The notes beneath the pieces are model-generated. The model was not told the DNA's origin. It worked only from the letters and a program-made list of their open reading frames with translations, and made no database searches. DNA of 64,000 nt, taken from NCBI GenBank assembly GCA_009377445.1, contig WHUA01000007.1:116047-180046 (forward strand), in the 5' to 3' direction. This DNA comes from Alphaproteobacteria bacterium (GTDB lineage Bacteria > Pseudomonadota > Alphaproteobacteria > UBA8366). Below are positions 26,699 through 36,111 of the stretch, in pieces. The stretch's first letter is position 1. Each line of letters begins with the position of its first letter. The position numbers and the translations under genes were made by a program.

Positions 26699-27463
26699 CT
26701 ACGGCCCGAGCTGGCTGTGGACCGCCTGCGCCACATGGAACAGCTCGGAACGGGCCATTTCCGCCGTCAGCGCGTAGCCGAGCGTTCCCTCGATCCAATA
26801 GAAAACCGAGACGCCGTCGCGCTCGGCGAAACGGAACTCCGCCTTGCCGTGCCAGCGCGGATTGCGGACGACATAGAGGGTGATGCGGCGGCTCTTCGCG
26901 TTCTCGTACATGAACTGCGCCGCCGGGCCCTCGGGGGCCGACAGCAGCCGGCCGCCGACTAGCGCATAGCCGAGATCGGAAAGGTGGGGCGCCCGCAGCG
27001 GCGCGCCGATCACCTTGGACAGCCAGGAGACGAGATGCGCCTCCTCGTCGGCCTTCACTTCCACCGGATGGCGGCGCTGCGGCGTGAAGACGGCATGGGC
27101 GACGGCGGCCTGCTGCGCGACGGCCGTGCCGGGCGTCGCGTCATCCGGCGCCATGCCACGGAGCTGCCAGCCGAGCACGCATCCGGCCACCAGCAGCACC
27201 GCCGCCGCGGATGCCCAGACGGCATGCACCAGCCGCCGCGTCGGCCGCGGGGCCTTGAGCCCGCGCGGCAGCGCCTCGTCGAGCACCGGGTCGAGCAGCG
27301 CACGCAACGCCTGCTTCTGGCGCCGGTAGGCGTCGACCCGGCCAGCCGCCTCGGGGTGGCCGGCCAGATAGTCCGCGACCTCGCGGGACCGGGCGGCGTC
27401 GAGCTGGCCGTCGACATAGGCGTGCAGCTCGGCCTTGCGAACCGCTTCGGGAGTCGTCGTCAT
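26699..27463 (-). CDS. Transmembrane anti-sigma factor
   Basis: 254 aa. An N-terminal cytoplasmic helical domain (ELHAYVDGQLD, about residues 12-22) typical of anti-sigma factors lacks the zinc-binding HxxxCxxC motif. A single transmembrane helix (about 80-100) follows, then a periplasmic domain rich in aromatic residues. Its ATG overlaps the sigma gene stop by 4 nt, the usual partner arrangement. It presumably sequesters that sigma factor at the membrane. Confidence 0.9.
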   Translation of the reverse strand: MTTTPEAVRKAELHAYVDGQLDAARSREVADYLAGHPEAAGRVDAYRRQKQALRALLDPVLDEALPRGLKAPRPTRRLVHAVWASAAAVLLVAGCVLGWQLRGMAPDDATPGTAVAQQAAVAHAVFTPQRRHPVEVKADEEAHLVSWLSKVIGAPLRAPHLSDLGYALVGGRLLSAPEGPAAQFMYENAKSRRITLYVVRNPRWHGKAEFRFAERDGVSVFYWIEGTLGYALTAEMARSELFHVAQAVHSQLGP

Positions 27464-27969
27464 GCGCCGCCTTCCATCCGGTCGCCGCCGGAGTCGCGTA
27501 TCAGCATGCGCAGCCGTTCGCGCCCGCGATGAAGCCGCGACATCAAGGTTCCGACCGGGATGCCGAGCACGGCGGCGGCCTCCTGATAGCTCATTTCCTC
27601 AACCGTTATCAGCAGGATCGCCGCGCGCTGCGGCTCGGGCAGGCTCGAGAAAGCCTGCCAGGTGCCGAGGACTTCGAGCCCGTCTTCCTGGGTCGGCCGC
27701 ACCGGGGGCTCGCCGCCGTTGGCCTCGAGCGAAACCAGGCCAGGCGCGTTTCGCCGCTTCCGCGCCGCGTTGAGATGCAGGTTGTGCAGGATGGTGAACA
27801 GCCAGGCGCGGATATTGGTGCCGACCGTCCACAGATGCATCCGGCTCCAGGCGCGCTCCAGGCAGTCCTGCACGAGGTCATCGGCCTGCGCCCGGTCGCC
27901 GACCAGCGCCCGCGCATACCGGCGCAGATGCGGGATCTGATCGACGATGAGATGGCGAGCATCCGGCAT
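27460..27969 (-). CDS. ECF-family RNA polymerase sigma factor
   Basis: 169 aa with sigma region 2 (DDLVQDCLERAWSRMHLW) and region 4 (MSYQEAAAVLGIPVGTLMSRLHRGRERL). The ATG at 27969 puts region 2 at the normal distance; the longer frame upstream runs antisense to nothing conserved. No strong Shine-Dalgarno is seen. GGAAC occurs in the 56-nt upstream gap but a matching -10 is not convincing, so autoregulation is only possible. Confidence 0.92.
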   Translation of the reverse strand: MPDARHLIVDQIPHLRRYARALVGDRAQADDLVQDCLERAWSRMHLWTVGTNIRAWLFTILHNLHLNAARKRRNAPGLVSLEANGGEPPVRPTQEDGLEVLGTWQAFSSLPEPQRAAILLITVEEMSYQEAAAVLGIPVGTLMSRLHRGRERLRMLIRDSGGDRMEGGA

Positions 27970-28025
27970 GTTGCGAGCATAGCGCAAGCGCCGCCCGTTC
28001 CGGCAGGAAAAGCGGAGGGCGGAAA

Positions 28026-28985
28026 TCAGGAGAAATTGCGCGCCAGCACGATCACTTCGTCGCCGCGGCCGAGCCGTTCCTGAAGGCGGCGAAAGGGCCA
28101 GGTCACCGCCCCGACCCCGACCATCGTCGCCCGATAGGCGTGCTCGATCGGCGAAGTGCGGGCGCGCGCCTGCAGGCTGGCCCGCACGTCCTTTCGCGCA
28201 GCACCGCTCATGTTCGGAAACATCGTTCCGGCAATGCTCTGGAACCAGCTTGCGAACTGCTCGTGGGTCGAGATGGAGGCGATATTGAATCCGGCCCTGA
28301 TGACGGCGTCGGTCAAGGTCTCGCGCGTGAAATACGTAAAGTGATACGGCTGGTAGCCGATCCATCCGGGAAGCCGCGCTTCCCAGCAGGAGATGTTCGG
28401 AACGGCCACCTGCAGATGCCCGCCCGGATTCATCCGCGCGCGGATCTCCTCGAGCATTTCCAGGGGATATTGGACATGCTCCAGTATGTGATTCATCACC
28501 ACGACGTCGTAGCGGACGTCGCGCGGCAGGCTGGCGACGGCGCCGCAATGCGTCGGCACCGACCAGCGGTCGGTTGCGCGCCGGCAGACGGATGGAGAGA
28601 CGTCGCACCCTTGGACGCGCCAGCCGCGCGCCTGCATGTACGCCAGAAAGGTGCCGCTGCCGAAGCCGACTTCCAGCAGCGAGCCGGCGTCCGCCGCATG
28701 GCCTATGCGATCGAAGGTGCGCCGGTTGCCGATCGATTCGAACCATCGTAGCCAGAACGATGCGGCGGGATCCCAGCTCTCGCCGAACCAGGCCTGGTCG
28801 ACGACTTCATCGATCTGGGGCGCCCATATGTCGGGCGAGACCACCAATCCGCATTCGGCGCAGATCAGGAGGTCGAAGCGCGCGGGCTCGAACCGCCGCG
28901 GCGCCCGACACAGAGGACATCGTTCATTCTGGGAGTCGCGATGCGGCGCAGGCGAAACGCCGCGCGTTGCGGAATATCCGGACAT
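28026..28985 (-). CDS. Class I SAM-dependent methyltransferase with N-terminal zinc ribbon
   Basis: 319 aa. Residues around 20-45 hold a CPLC...CAEC ribbon. The Rossmann core shows LLEVGFGSGTFLAYM (motif I), VQGCDVSP and DVVVMNHILEHV. The arrangement resembles methyltransferases of sugar or surface-polysaccharide pathways (type 11/12/23), but the substrate is unknown. The ATG at 28985 is chosen; 47 more in-frame codons upstream look non-conserved. Confidence 0.85.
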   Translation of the reverse strand: MSGYSATRGVSPAPHRDSQNERCPLCRAPRRFEPARFDLLICAECGLVVSPDIWAPQIDEVVDQAWFGESWDPAASFWLRWFESIGNRRTFDRIGHAADAGSLLEVGFGSGTFLAYMQARGWRVQGCDVSPSVCRRATDRWSVPTHCGAVASLPRDVRYDVVVMNHILEHVQYPLEMLEEIRARMNPGGHLQVAVPNISCWEARLPGWIGYQPYHFTYFTRETLTDAVIRAGFNIASISTHEQFASWFQSIAGTMFPNMSGAARKDVRASLQARARTSPIEHAYRATMVGVGAVTWPFRRLQERLGRGDEVIVLARNFS

Positions 28986-29328
28986 GACAAGGCGCCCCCC
29001 GAAACCCAAGTAGACACTACCCTCTTTGATTAGGACATTAGGTTGAAAATCTTGCCGGTCGATGACGGTATCTCGGTGCAAAGGTAGTACCAAGATTGAA
29101 CGCGCAAAATCGCCGCCCCACGCCATCCATGGATACCGCGGTTATTATATAACCTTTTGATTTTTCTGATATTTCATATCGATCGGATTAACCCGATCGG
29201 AATTTCAGATGAGAAAAATTGCCTTTCGGCAGCAAAACGCCCTGTCCGCCGGGCCGCAAGGGGAAAGAGAAAAAGTGTTATTCTGGCATCTGCTTTCAAC
29301 CTGAACAGCACAATCGTGCCGCGCGCCC
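28986..29328. other. 343-nt intergenic region, AT-rich, with two hairpins
   Basis: Positions 29140-29154 form GGTTAT-TAT-ATAACC followed by TTTTGATTTTT, a terminator-like structure on the plus strand without an upstream plus-strand gene. Positions 29180-29199 form CGATCGG-ATTAAC-CCGATCG. No open frame of interest is seen. Confidence 0.45.
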
Positions 29329-29748
29329 TCACCCCTTCGGCGGCGCCATGCCTTCCGGGTCGGTCTTGTGGACGCGGCGCGTCATGAAGGTGCCGAGGCC
29401 GCAGGCGCAGACGACTCCATTGTCGTTCCGCACCTCGCAGCGCACCACGGCGGTGCGCGCGCCGGCACTGACCACGTCGGAGATGCAGGTCAGCCGGTCC
29501 CCGGTTGCGGGCGCCAGGTAGTTGATCTTCATCTCCAGCGTCACCATCGGCCTCAACCGCGTGTCGTAGTTGCCACCCGACGCAGCGGTCGCCATGCCGA
29601 CGTCGATCAGCGCCGCCACGGCGCCGCCCTGCACAACGCCGCGGAGGTTCCGCATCTCCTCGCGCACGGGCATTCCGACGACCGAATGGTCCGCTTTCGT
29701 GACCTCATACTCGACCCCGAGCCACTTCCTGAAGCCCTCGTCCGGCAT
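29329..29748 (-). CDS. PaaI-family thioesterase
   Basis: 139 aa hot-dog protein. NLRGVVQGGAVAALIDVGMATAA is the active-site helix of the PaaI/YbgC group, and the strand MVTLEMKINYLAP is typical. It probably hydrolyses acyl- or phenylacetyl-type CoA thioesters. It stands alone, upstream of lolD on the same strand. Confidence 0.9.
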   Translation of the reverse strand: MPDEGFRKWLGVEYEVTKADHSVVGMPVREEMRNLRGVVQGGAVAALIDVGMATAASGGNYDTRLRPMVTLEMKINYLAPATGDRLTCISDVVSAGARTAVVRCEVRNDNGVVCACGLGTFMTRRVHKTDPEGMAPPKG

Positions 29749-29830
29749 GTTCCTTCCAATCCTGCGTGTGAGGTGAATTTTTTGAGATAAGCGTCTGATC
29801 CCAGGCGCGCTGTCAAGATGGCCCGCGGCC

Positions 29831-30503
<673 letters not shown>

Positions 30504-30511
<8 letters not shown>

Positions 30512-31748
30512 AGCGCAGCACCTCGACCGGATCGAGCCGCGCCGCCTTCCAGGCCGGGTAGATCGAGGCCAGGAAGGACAGCAGCAGCGCCATCAGCACG
30601 ACCAACACCACCTCGCCCTCGCTGACCTCGGCCGGCAGTTGCGACAGGAAGTAAATCTCCGCCGAGAACACGTTGCTGCCGGTCAGCTTTTCGATGACCT
30701 GCCGGATCGCCTCGATGTTGAGGGCGAAGGCAATGCCGAGCACCGCGCCGAGCACGGTGCCGATGACGCCAACGCTGGCGCCGGTGATGAAGAAAATGCG
30801 CAGGATCATGCCGCGCGTCGCCCCCATGGTGCGCAGGATGGCGATGCCCTTTCCCTTGTCCTGCACCAGCATCACCTGGCTCGATATGATGTTGAAGGCC
30901 GCGACCAGGATGATCAGCGTCAGGATCAGGAACATCACGTTGCGCTCGACTTTGAGCGCGGTGAAGAAGCTGGCGTTCTTCTGCTGCCAGTCGCCGATCC
31001 GGAAGCCCGGCCCGAGCGTCCGCGCCAGCTCGGGGATGAAGCTTTCGGCCCGGTCGGCGTCGTCCAGCATCAGCTCGAGCTTCGAGACCGTGCCCTCGTA
31101 TCGAAAGAAAATCTGCGCCATCGCGAGCGGCATGAAAACGAAGCTGGCGTCGTATTCCGACATGCCGACCTCGAAGGTCGCCGCCACGGGGAATGTCTTG
31201 GTCCGCGGCACCGTGCCGAACGGCGTGCTGGTGCCCTGCGGCGAGATCAGCTTCACCTTGTCGCCGATCTGCAGGCCGAAGCGCCTTGCGAAGCGCGTGC
31301 CGACGACGATGCCGTCGCCGCTGTCGTATTTCTCGAGCGAGCCCTGCTTGATGCTCTTCGACAGCAGCTTGCGGCCGAGGAAGTCTTGCGCCCGCATGCC
31401 GCGCACCAGCGCGCCGGCCGCATAGCCGTTCGCCGTCGCCATCACCTGTCCCTCGATCATCGGCGCCACGCTGACGACGCCGTCGAGCGCGGCGATCTTC
31501 TTGGCGAAGGCGTCGTAGCCGGGCAGCACGCCGTTGCCGCCGGTCACCTCGATATGGCCGTTGATGCCGAGAATGCGCGACAGCAGCTCGGTGCGGAAGC
31601 CGTTCATCACCGACATGACGATGATCAAGGTCGCCACGCCCAGCATGATGCCGATCAGCGAGAACCATGCGACGACGGAGATGAACCCCTCCTGCCGGCG
31701 CGCGCGGAGATAGCGGAATGCGACGAGGCGCTCGAAGGCGGAGATCAC
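30504..31748 (-). CDS. lolE: Lipoprotein-releasing ABC transporter permease LolC/LolE
   Basis: 414 aa, four transmembrane helices flanking a large periplasmic domain (about residues 50-270). The N-terminus [20 protein letters not shown] and the C-terminus [18 protein letters not shown] are family hallmarks. Only one permease gene is present, so a homodimer (LolF-like) is likely, as is usual outside gammaproteobacteria. The start is a GTG overlapping the proS stop as GTGA. Confidence 0.93.
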
Positions 31749-33100
31749 GAAGCCGACCGATCCATGATCTGCGACAGCGCGGATTCGATCGACACTTCCT
31801 CGCGCGCGCCGCCGGCCCGGCGCTTCAGCTCGACGACGCCGTTCTTCAGGCCGCGCGGCCCGACCACGACCTGCCACGGCAGGCCGATCAGGTCCATGTC
31901 GGCGAACTTGACCCCCGCGCGCTCGTCGCGGTCGTCGTAGAGGACCTCGCGGCCGGCGTCCCTGAGTTTCGCGAAGATGTCCTCGCAGGCCGCGTCGCAA
32001 GCGTCGTCGCCCTGCCTGAGATTGACGAGCCCGGCCTGGAACGGCGCGACGCTCTCGGGCCAGATCGCCCCGGCCTCGTCGTGGCAGGCTTCGATGATCG
32101 CGCCCGCGAGCCGCGACACGCCGATGCCGTAGGACCCCATCTCCACCGTCACCTCTTCGCCGCCCGGACCGGCGACCCGGGCGCCCATCTTTTCGGAATA
32201 CTTGGTGCCGAAGAAGAAGATGTGGCCGACCTCGATGCCGCGCGCCGCGATCAGCTTATCGGCCGGAACCGGGCAAGCCGCCGGATCGTGCATCTCGTCC
32301 GTCACCGCGTACTCGGAAGTCCAGCGCCGGACGATGTCGGCGAGCCCGGCGTGGTCGCCGTAGTCGACCCCTTCCGCCGGCACCTCCATGTCGAGATAGG
32401 CCTTGTGGCAGAACACCTCGCTCTCGCCGGTCTCGGCCAGGATCAGGAACTCGTGGCTCATGTCGCCGCCGATCGGCCCGGTGTCGGCGCGCATCGGGAT
32501 GACCTTGAGGCCCATGCGCGCGAAGGTGCGGAGATAGGCCACGAACATCTTGTTGTAGGCGACCCGTCCCGCCTCGGCGTCGAGGTCGAAGGAATAGGCG
32601 TCCTTCATGTAGAACTCGCGGCCGCGCATCACGCCGAAGCGCGGGCGCACCTCGTCGCGGAACTTCCACTGGATGTGATAGAGGTTGATCGGCAGGTCGC
32701 GGTAGCTCCGCACTTCGCCCGCGAAGATCTGGGTGACGAGCTCCTCGTTCGTCGGGCCGTACAGCATCTCGCGCTCGTGCCGGTCCGAGATGCGCAGCAT
32801 CTCCTTGCCGTAGTCGTCGTAGCGCCCCGACTGCCGCCAGATGTCGGCGGACTGGATGGTCGGCATGAGCATTTCCTGTGCGCCGGCGCGGTTCTGCTCC
32901 TCGCGCACGATCTGCTCGATCTTCTTGAGCACGCGCAGGCCGAGCGGCAGCCAGCTATAGATTCCGGCCGACGCCTGGCGGACCATGCCCGCGCGCAGCA
33001 TCATGCGGTGGGACACGATCTGCGCCTCGGCCGGCGTCTCTTTCAGGGTCGGCAGGAAATAGCGGGTGCGGCGAACCGCGTTGCTGTTGTCTCGGATCAT
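31745..33100 (-). CDS. proS: Proline--tRNA ligase
   Basis: Class II synthetase of the short bacterial type, 451 aa, lacking the large editing insertion of the E. coli enzyme, as usual in alphaproteobacteria. [25 protein letters not shown] at the N-terminus, motif 2 ([18 protein letters not shown]) and motif 3 ([10 protein letters not shown]) are clear. The exact start is uncertain: ATG 33100 gives a leader of about 10 residues. It is coupled to the downstream lol genes. Confidence 0.95.
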   Translation of the reverse strand: MIRDNSNAVRRTRYFLPTLKETPAEAQIVSHRMMLRAGMVRQASAGIYSWLPLGLRVLKKIEQIVREEQNRAGAQEMLMPTIQSADIWRQSGRYDDYGKEMLRISDRHEREMLYGPTNEELVTQIFAGEVRSYRDLPINLYHIQWKFRDEVRPRFGVMRGREFYMKDAYSFDLDAEAGRVAYNKMFVAYLRTFARMGLKVIPMRADTGPIGGDMSHEFLILAETGESEVFCHKAYLDMEVPAEGVDYGDHAGLADIVRRWTSEYAVTDEMHDPAACPVPADKLIAARGIEVGHIFFFGTKYSEKMGARVAGPGGEEVTVEMGSYGIGVSRLAGAIIEACHDEAGAIWPESVAPFQAGLVNLRQGDDACDAACEDIFAKLRDAGREVLYDDRDERAGVKFADMDLIGLPWQVVVGPRGLKNGVVELKRRAGGAREEVSIESALSQIMDRSAS

Positions 33101-33191
33101 CTCTGGCCCTGGTTCGGCGCATCCGGCCGGTTCGCAAGCGGGCGCCAATGTAGGGAATGCCCAGCCGCATGTCCATTGCGCATGTCCAAGT

Positions 33192-33372
33192 CCTCCCCTC
33201 TTGCGGGCGGTGAATCGCATTTGCGTCGTACGTCCTTCGACGGGCTCAGCATGAGGGTGAATCTTCGTGGCATTGAGAAAAAAACCTCATGCTGAGCTTG
33301 TCGAAGCACGCACCCCGCTAGTCCCATTCGCCACGAGTACCCGCAAATGCGATTCCCCTCCCGCAAGGGAGA
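33192..33372. repeat. Nested inverted repeat, family B, copy 2
   Basis: Three concentric pairs of arms: outer CTCCCCTCTTGCGGG with CCCGCAAGGGAG; middle GAATCGCATTTGCG (33212-33225) with CGCAAATGCGATTC (33342-33355), perfect over 14 nt; inner CGTCCTTCGACGGGCTCAGCATGAGG (from 33230) with CCTCATGCTGAGCTTGTCGAAGCACG (to about 33310). A centre of about 35 nt remains. The outer arms resemble family A modules. Confidence 0.8.
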
Positions 33373-33386
33373 ATGGAGAAGAATGC

Positions 33387-33803
33387 TCACCGCCCCCGCA
33401 GGATCGCGCTGCACTTCCGCGACAGCTCGGCCTGTTGCGGGTCGCTCAGCGGGACGCCGTTGAAGGTGGCCTCGCCGGACTTCAGGTTGAAACGCACCGT
33501 GCCGACGAAAAGCTCCGTGGCGCCGAACCGGCCCGCCTGGCCGCCCTGCAGCGGATTGAAGGAAATATCGAACTCCACTTCGTCCGCGGGCTCCAGGCGA
33601 AGCCCGCCTCCCGGCAGGTCGGCGGGCGGGACCGCCTTGCCCCGCACGTCCGTCCCCGGCTTGTAGTCGATGCCCGGATCGGGCCGGTGCTCGACCATCC
33701 GGCGGCAATCGTCCCGCGGGATGCGCATGCGCCCGCCATCGGCCAGCGCGTCGCCCGCGCCGATCGCCAGAAGCAGGAGAATTGCCAGGGATTTCCGGAT
33801 CAT
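33387..33803 (-). CDS. Hypothetical secreted protein
   Basis: 138 aa. A clear signal peptide (IRKSLAILLLLAIGAGDALA, cleavage near residue 22) precedes a small acidic/basic mixed domain with two cysteines (DDCRRM and SRKCSAIL) that could form a disulfide. No family is recognised. It follows the ProS gene at a distance of about 290 nt filled by the nested repeat. Confidence 0.7.
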   Translation of the reverse strand: MIRKSLAILLLLAIGAGDALADGGRMRIPRDDCRRMVEHRPDPGIDYKPGTDVRGKAVPPADLPGGGLRLEPADEVEFDISFNPLQGGQAGRFGATELFVGTVRFNLKSGEATFNGVPLSDPQQAELSRKCSAILRGR

Positions 33804-34088
33804 CCGCGCATCCTACCGCATCGCCGACCTTCGGGGGGCGCTTCTATGGGTGAGGTTTCCACTTGTTGTGCAAATAGGCGCGACGAATCGTCTTTCCGAA
33901 AACATTTTTGCATGACAGGGGGCATAAAGTTGCGTAAAGTTCGGGCACTCGGAAGTCACGTCGCGTATGCGACGGCTCGGCCCGAGTTTGGGGAGGGAAA
34001 ATCATATAAGAACCAAGAGCCGGATAACCCCATAAGACAACACCGGTTCTGATAAAAATTATTCCATTTACTGGGTTGCATTGAGCCA

Positions 34089-34123
34089 GGGCAACACCTT
34101 CACGGTGTCTGCCCTGTTCTTTT
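34089..34123 (+). terminator. Intrinsic terminator, first of a tandem pair
   Basis: GGGCA-ACACC, loop TTCAC, GGTGT-C-TGCCC (one bulged C), then TGTTCTTTT. The stem is identical to that of the second copy 42 nt downstream while the loop differs. Confidence 0.7.
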
Positions 34124-34130
34124 GGAAGCT

Positions 34131-34165
34131 GGGCAACACCTTACCGGTGTCTGCCCTGTTCTTTT
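34131..34165 (+). terminator. Intrinsic terminator, second of a tandem pair
   Basis: The same stem as the first copy with loop TTACC and the same TGTTCTTTT tail. It lies 66 nt before the next plus-strand gene, so read-through control of that gene is possible. Confidence 0.7.
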
Positions 34166-34230
34166 GAGATTCCAGGCAATCGCCGCTCTTCCGTCATCGT
34201 GACGCCCAATTTCCGGGCGAGACATCAGGC

Positions 34231-35466
34231 ATGATGAAGCACGCCTTTCTCAGCGCCGCGATCGCGATCCCGATCCTTGCCGCCGCCGGCGCGGCCGTTG
34301 CCGCCGAGGTGACGGTGCGGGGCCAGGAAATTCTCGTCGACGGCCGCCCCTTCCCGATCCGGGGCGCTTCCGCCGAGGGCCGGCTGGCGGCACTGAAGGC
34401 GCTCGGCGCCACCACCGTCCGCAGCTACGGCGACGATCCCGGGCCGCTTCTGGCCGAGGCCGGGCGTCTGGGCATGAAGGTCATCGCCGGGCTCTGGCTC
34501 GAGCCGCCGCGCCGCGGCTTCGACTACCGCAACCGCGCCTTGGTCGAGGCGCAGCTCGCCGCCTTCCGCACCATCGTCGAGCGTTACCGCGACAGCCCCG
34601 CGCTGCTCGCCTGGGGCATCGGCAACGAGGTGGAGGCGGAGCTCACCGACACTTCCCTCGTCTGGCCGGCCATCGAGGAAGCGGCGCGGCTGGTGAAGTC
34701 GCTCGACCCCAGGCACCCGGCCATGGCCGTGCTCGCCGAGGCCGGCGACGGCAAGGTGAAGAAGATCAGGGCGCTGGCGCCCAGCATCGACGTGCTCGGC
34801 GTCAATTCCTATGGCGACGCGCTGCCGAGCCTGCCGAAACGAGTGCGCGAGCAGGGCTGGACCGGGCCGATCGTCGTCACCGAACTCGGCGCGATCGGGC
34901 AATGGCAGGCGGGGCAGACCCCCTGGGGGGCGCGAATCGAACCCACCAGCACCGAGAAGGCGGAGCGTCTCCGGCGCTATCTGGCCGCAATCAAATCCGA
35001 AACGGCCGGACATATCCTGTTCCTGTGGGGCCAGAAGCAGGAGGTGACGCCGACCTGGCACGGCCTGCTGCTGCCCGGCGGCGAATGGATGCAGGCGTCC
35101 GAGGTGATGGCGGAGGCTTGGGGTGGGCACACCCCGGGCGGCAACCGCGCGCCGCGCGTCGCCGCACTAAGGCTGCCCGCCGGACCGGTGGCGGAGCGCG
35201 GCCGCCCTATCGAGGCCAGGCTCGACGCGAGCGACCCCGACGGCGACAAGCTGACGGTGAAATGGACCCTGCTGGCGGAGAGCACCGACCTGAAGAAGGG
35301 CGGCGACCGGGAAAGCGTGCCCCCCGACCACAGCGCCGCGATCCGCGCCGAAGGCAGCTACGCCCGGATCGACAGCCTCCCGCCCGGCAACTACCGCCTG
35401 TTCGCCGTGGCCCACGACGGCCGCGGCGCGGCGGCCACGGCGAACGTGCCGTTCCAGGTGCGGTAG
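34231..35466 (+). CDS. Secreted glycoside-hydrolase-like (GH2-type TIM barrel) protein
   Basis: 411 aa. A signal peptide (about residues 1-25, cleavage after AVAAE) precedes a TIM-barrel domain with the clan GH-A pattern: acid/base E133 in GIGNEVE and a likely nucleophile E218 in VVTELGAIGQW. A C-terminal beta-sandwich of Ig/PKD-like character (about 305-411) follows. Substrate unknown; a role in beta-glucan or other surface glycan processing is possible. Its end converges with tag across a family A repeat. Confidence 0.75.
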   Translation: MMKHAFLSAAIAIPILAAAGAAVAAEVTVRGQEILVDGRPFPIRGASAEGRLAALKALGATTVRSYGDDPGPLLAEAGRLGMKVIAGLWLEPPRRGFDYRNRALVEAQLAAFRTIVERYRDSPALLAWGIGNEVEAELTDTSLVWPAIEEAARLVKSLDPRHPAMAVLAEAGDGKVKKIRALAPSIDVLGVNSYGDALPSLPKRVREQGWTGPIVVTELGAIGQWQAGQTPWGARIEPTSTEKAERLRRYLAAIKSETAGHILFLWGQKQEVTPTWHGLLLPGGEWMQASEVMAEAWGGHTPGGNRAPRVAALRLPAGPVAERGRPIEARLDASDPDGDKLTVKWTLLAESTDLKKGGDRESVPPDHSAAIRAEGSYARIDSLPPGNYRLFAVAHDGRGAAATANVPFQVR

Positions 35467-35470
35467 ACTA

Positions 35471-35558
35471 CCCCCCACCCAACCCTCCCCCGCAAGGGGG
35501 GAGGGCTAAAAAGTGAAAGTCCTCCCCCCCTTGCGGGGGAGGATTTAGGTGGGGGGTA
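35471..35558. repeat. Palindromic intergenic repeat, family A, copy 3
   Basis: CCCCCCACCCAACCCTCCCCCGCAAGGGGGGAGGG and CCTCCCCCCCTTGCGGGGGAGGATTTAGGTGGGGGG enclose an 18-nt centre; the modules are those of copies 1 and 2. The right arm also contains the last codons and the TAA stop of tag. Confidence 0.8.
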
Positions 35559-36111
35559 GCGCCCAGAACCCCGGCTTCGCCTCCATCCACCGCGGCCCAG
35601 CCTTCCGCAGCCGGTCCAGCACCGGGCAGCCTTCGCGGTGGGCCCCCGGCAGGTAGCCGAGGCTCATCAGGAACTCGCCCGTGATCTCGCCGCCGGTGAA
35701 GACGAAGGTCTTGCGGAACAGCTTCACCCAGTCGTCCTTCCGCATCGGGTGATGCGCGTCGAGCCATCCGGCGAAGCCGCCATGGCTGTCGCGGAGCGCC
35801 CGCACGCGGCGTGCGTTCTCGATCGCCGCGTTTACCTTGAGCCGATTACGGATGATGCCGGCGTCGGCCAGCAGCCGCGCCCGGTCCTTCTCGCCGAACG
35901 CCGCCACCTTGTCGACCGCGAAGCCCGCGAAGGCGTTGCGGAAATTAGCGCGCTTCTGGAGGATCGTGAGCCAGGACAGGCCGGCCTGGTTGATCTCCAG
36001 CACGAGCCGCTCGAACAGCACGGTTTCGTCCGTCGAAGGAAAGCCGTACTCGCCGTCGTGGTAGGGCCCGTGCAGCGGATGGCCGGGCGCGGAATCGCAG
36101 TATCCCGGCAT
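35545..36111 (-). CDS. tag: DNA-3-methyladenine glycosylase I
   Basis: Base-excision repair enzyme removing 3-methyladenine; 188 aa. The N-terminal zinc-binding Cys and the YHDGEYGFP segment, LEINQAGLSWLTILQKRANFR with the catalytic/base-binding region, and DAGIIRNRLKVNAAIENA match Tag. The last residues (ALPPT) and the stop are encoded by the adjacent palindromic repeat. The ATG overlaps the upstream stop by one base (TGATG), suggesting coupled translation. Confidence 0.93.
   Translation of the reverse strand: MPGYCDSAPGHPLHGPYHDGEYGFPSTDETVLFERLVLEINQAGLSWLTILQKRANFRNAFAGFAVDKVAAFGEKDRARLLADAGIIRNRLKVNAAIENARRVRALRDSHGGFAGWLDAHHPMRKDDWVKLFRKTFVFTGGEITGEFLMSLGYLPGAHREGCPVLDRLRKAGPRWMEAKPGFWALPPT

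Larger units (their letters stand above)
33931..34165 (+). ncRNA. Candidate small RNA ending in tandem intrinsic terminators
   Basis: TTCGGGC (33940-33946) pairs with GCCCGAG (33980-33986) around an inner hairpin GTCGC-GTAT-GCGAC (33960-33973). AGAACC (34009-34014) pairs with GGTTCT (34045-34050). The 3' end has two terminator hairpins at 34089 and 34131. No plus-strand protein gene lies upstream for these terminators to serve, so a small RNA, or a leader of the downstream gene, is the best reading. The 5' end is approximate and the family is unknown. Confidence 0.4.
33804..34230 (+). other. 427-nt intergenic region holding a candidate structured RNA
   Basis: The gap separates two divergent genes. 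From 33940 to 34165 it is packed with plus-strand hairpins and ends in two tandem terminator-like structures, described separately. The first 100 nt show nothing beyond a weak promoter-like ACATTT-17-TAAAGT (33902-33930). Confidence 0.6.

Noticed and set aside
29209..29305. A 31-codon plus-strand open frame
   Set aside because: It is too short, has no ribosome site and shows no similarity.
34089..34165. Two 35-nt direct repeats resembling a minimal CRISPR
   Set aside because: The units are only 7 nt apart, have T-rich tails and differ in the loop; they are tandem terminators, and no cas gene is present.
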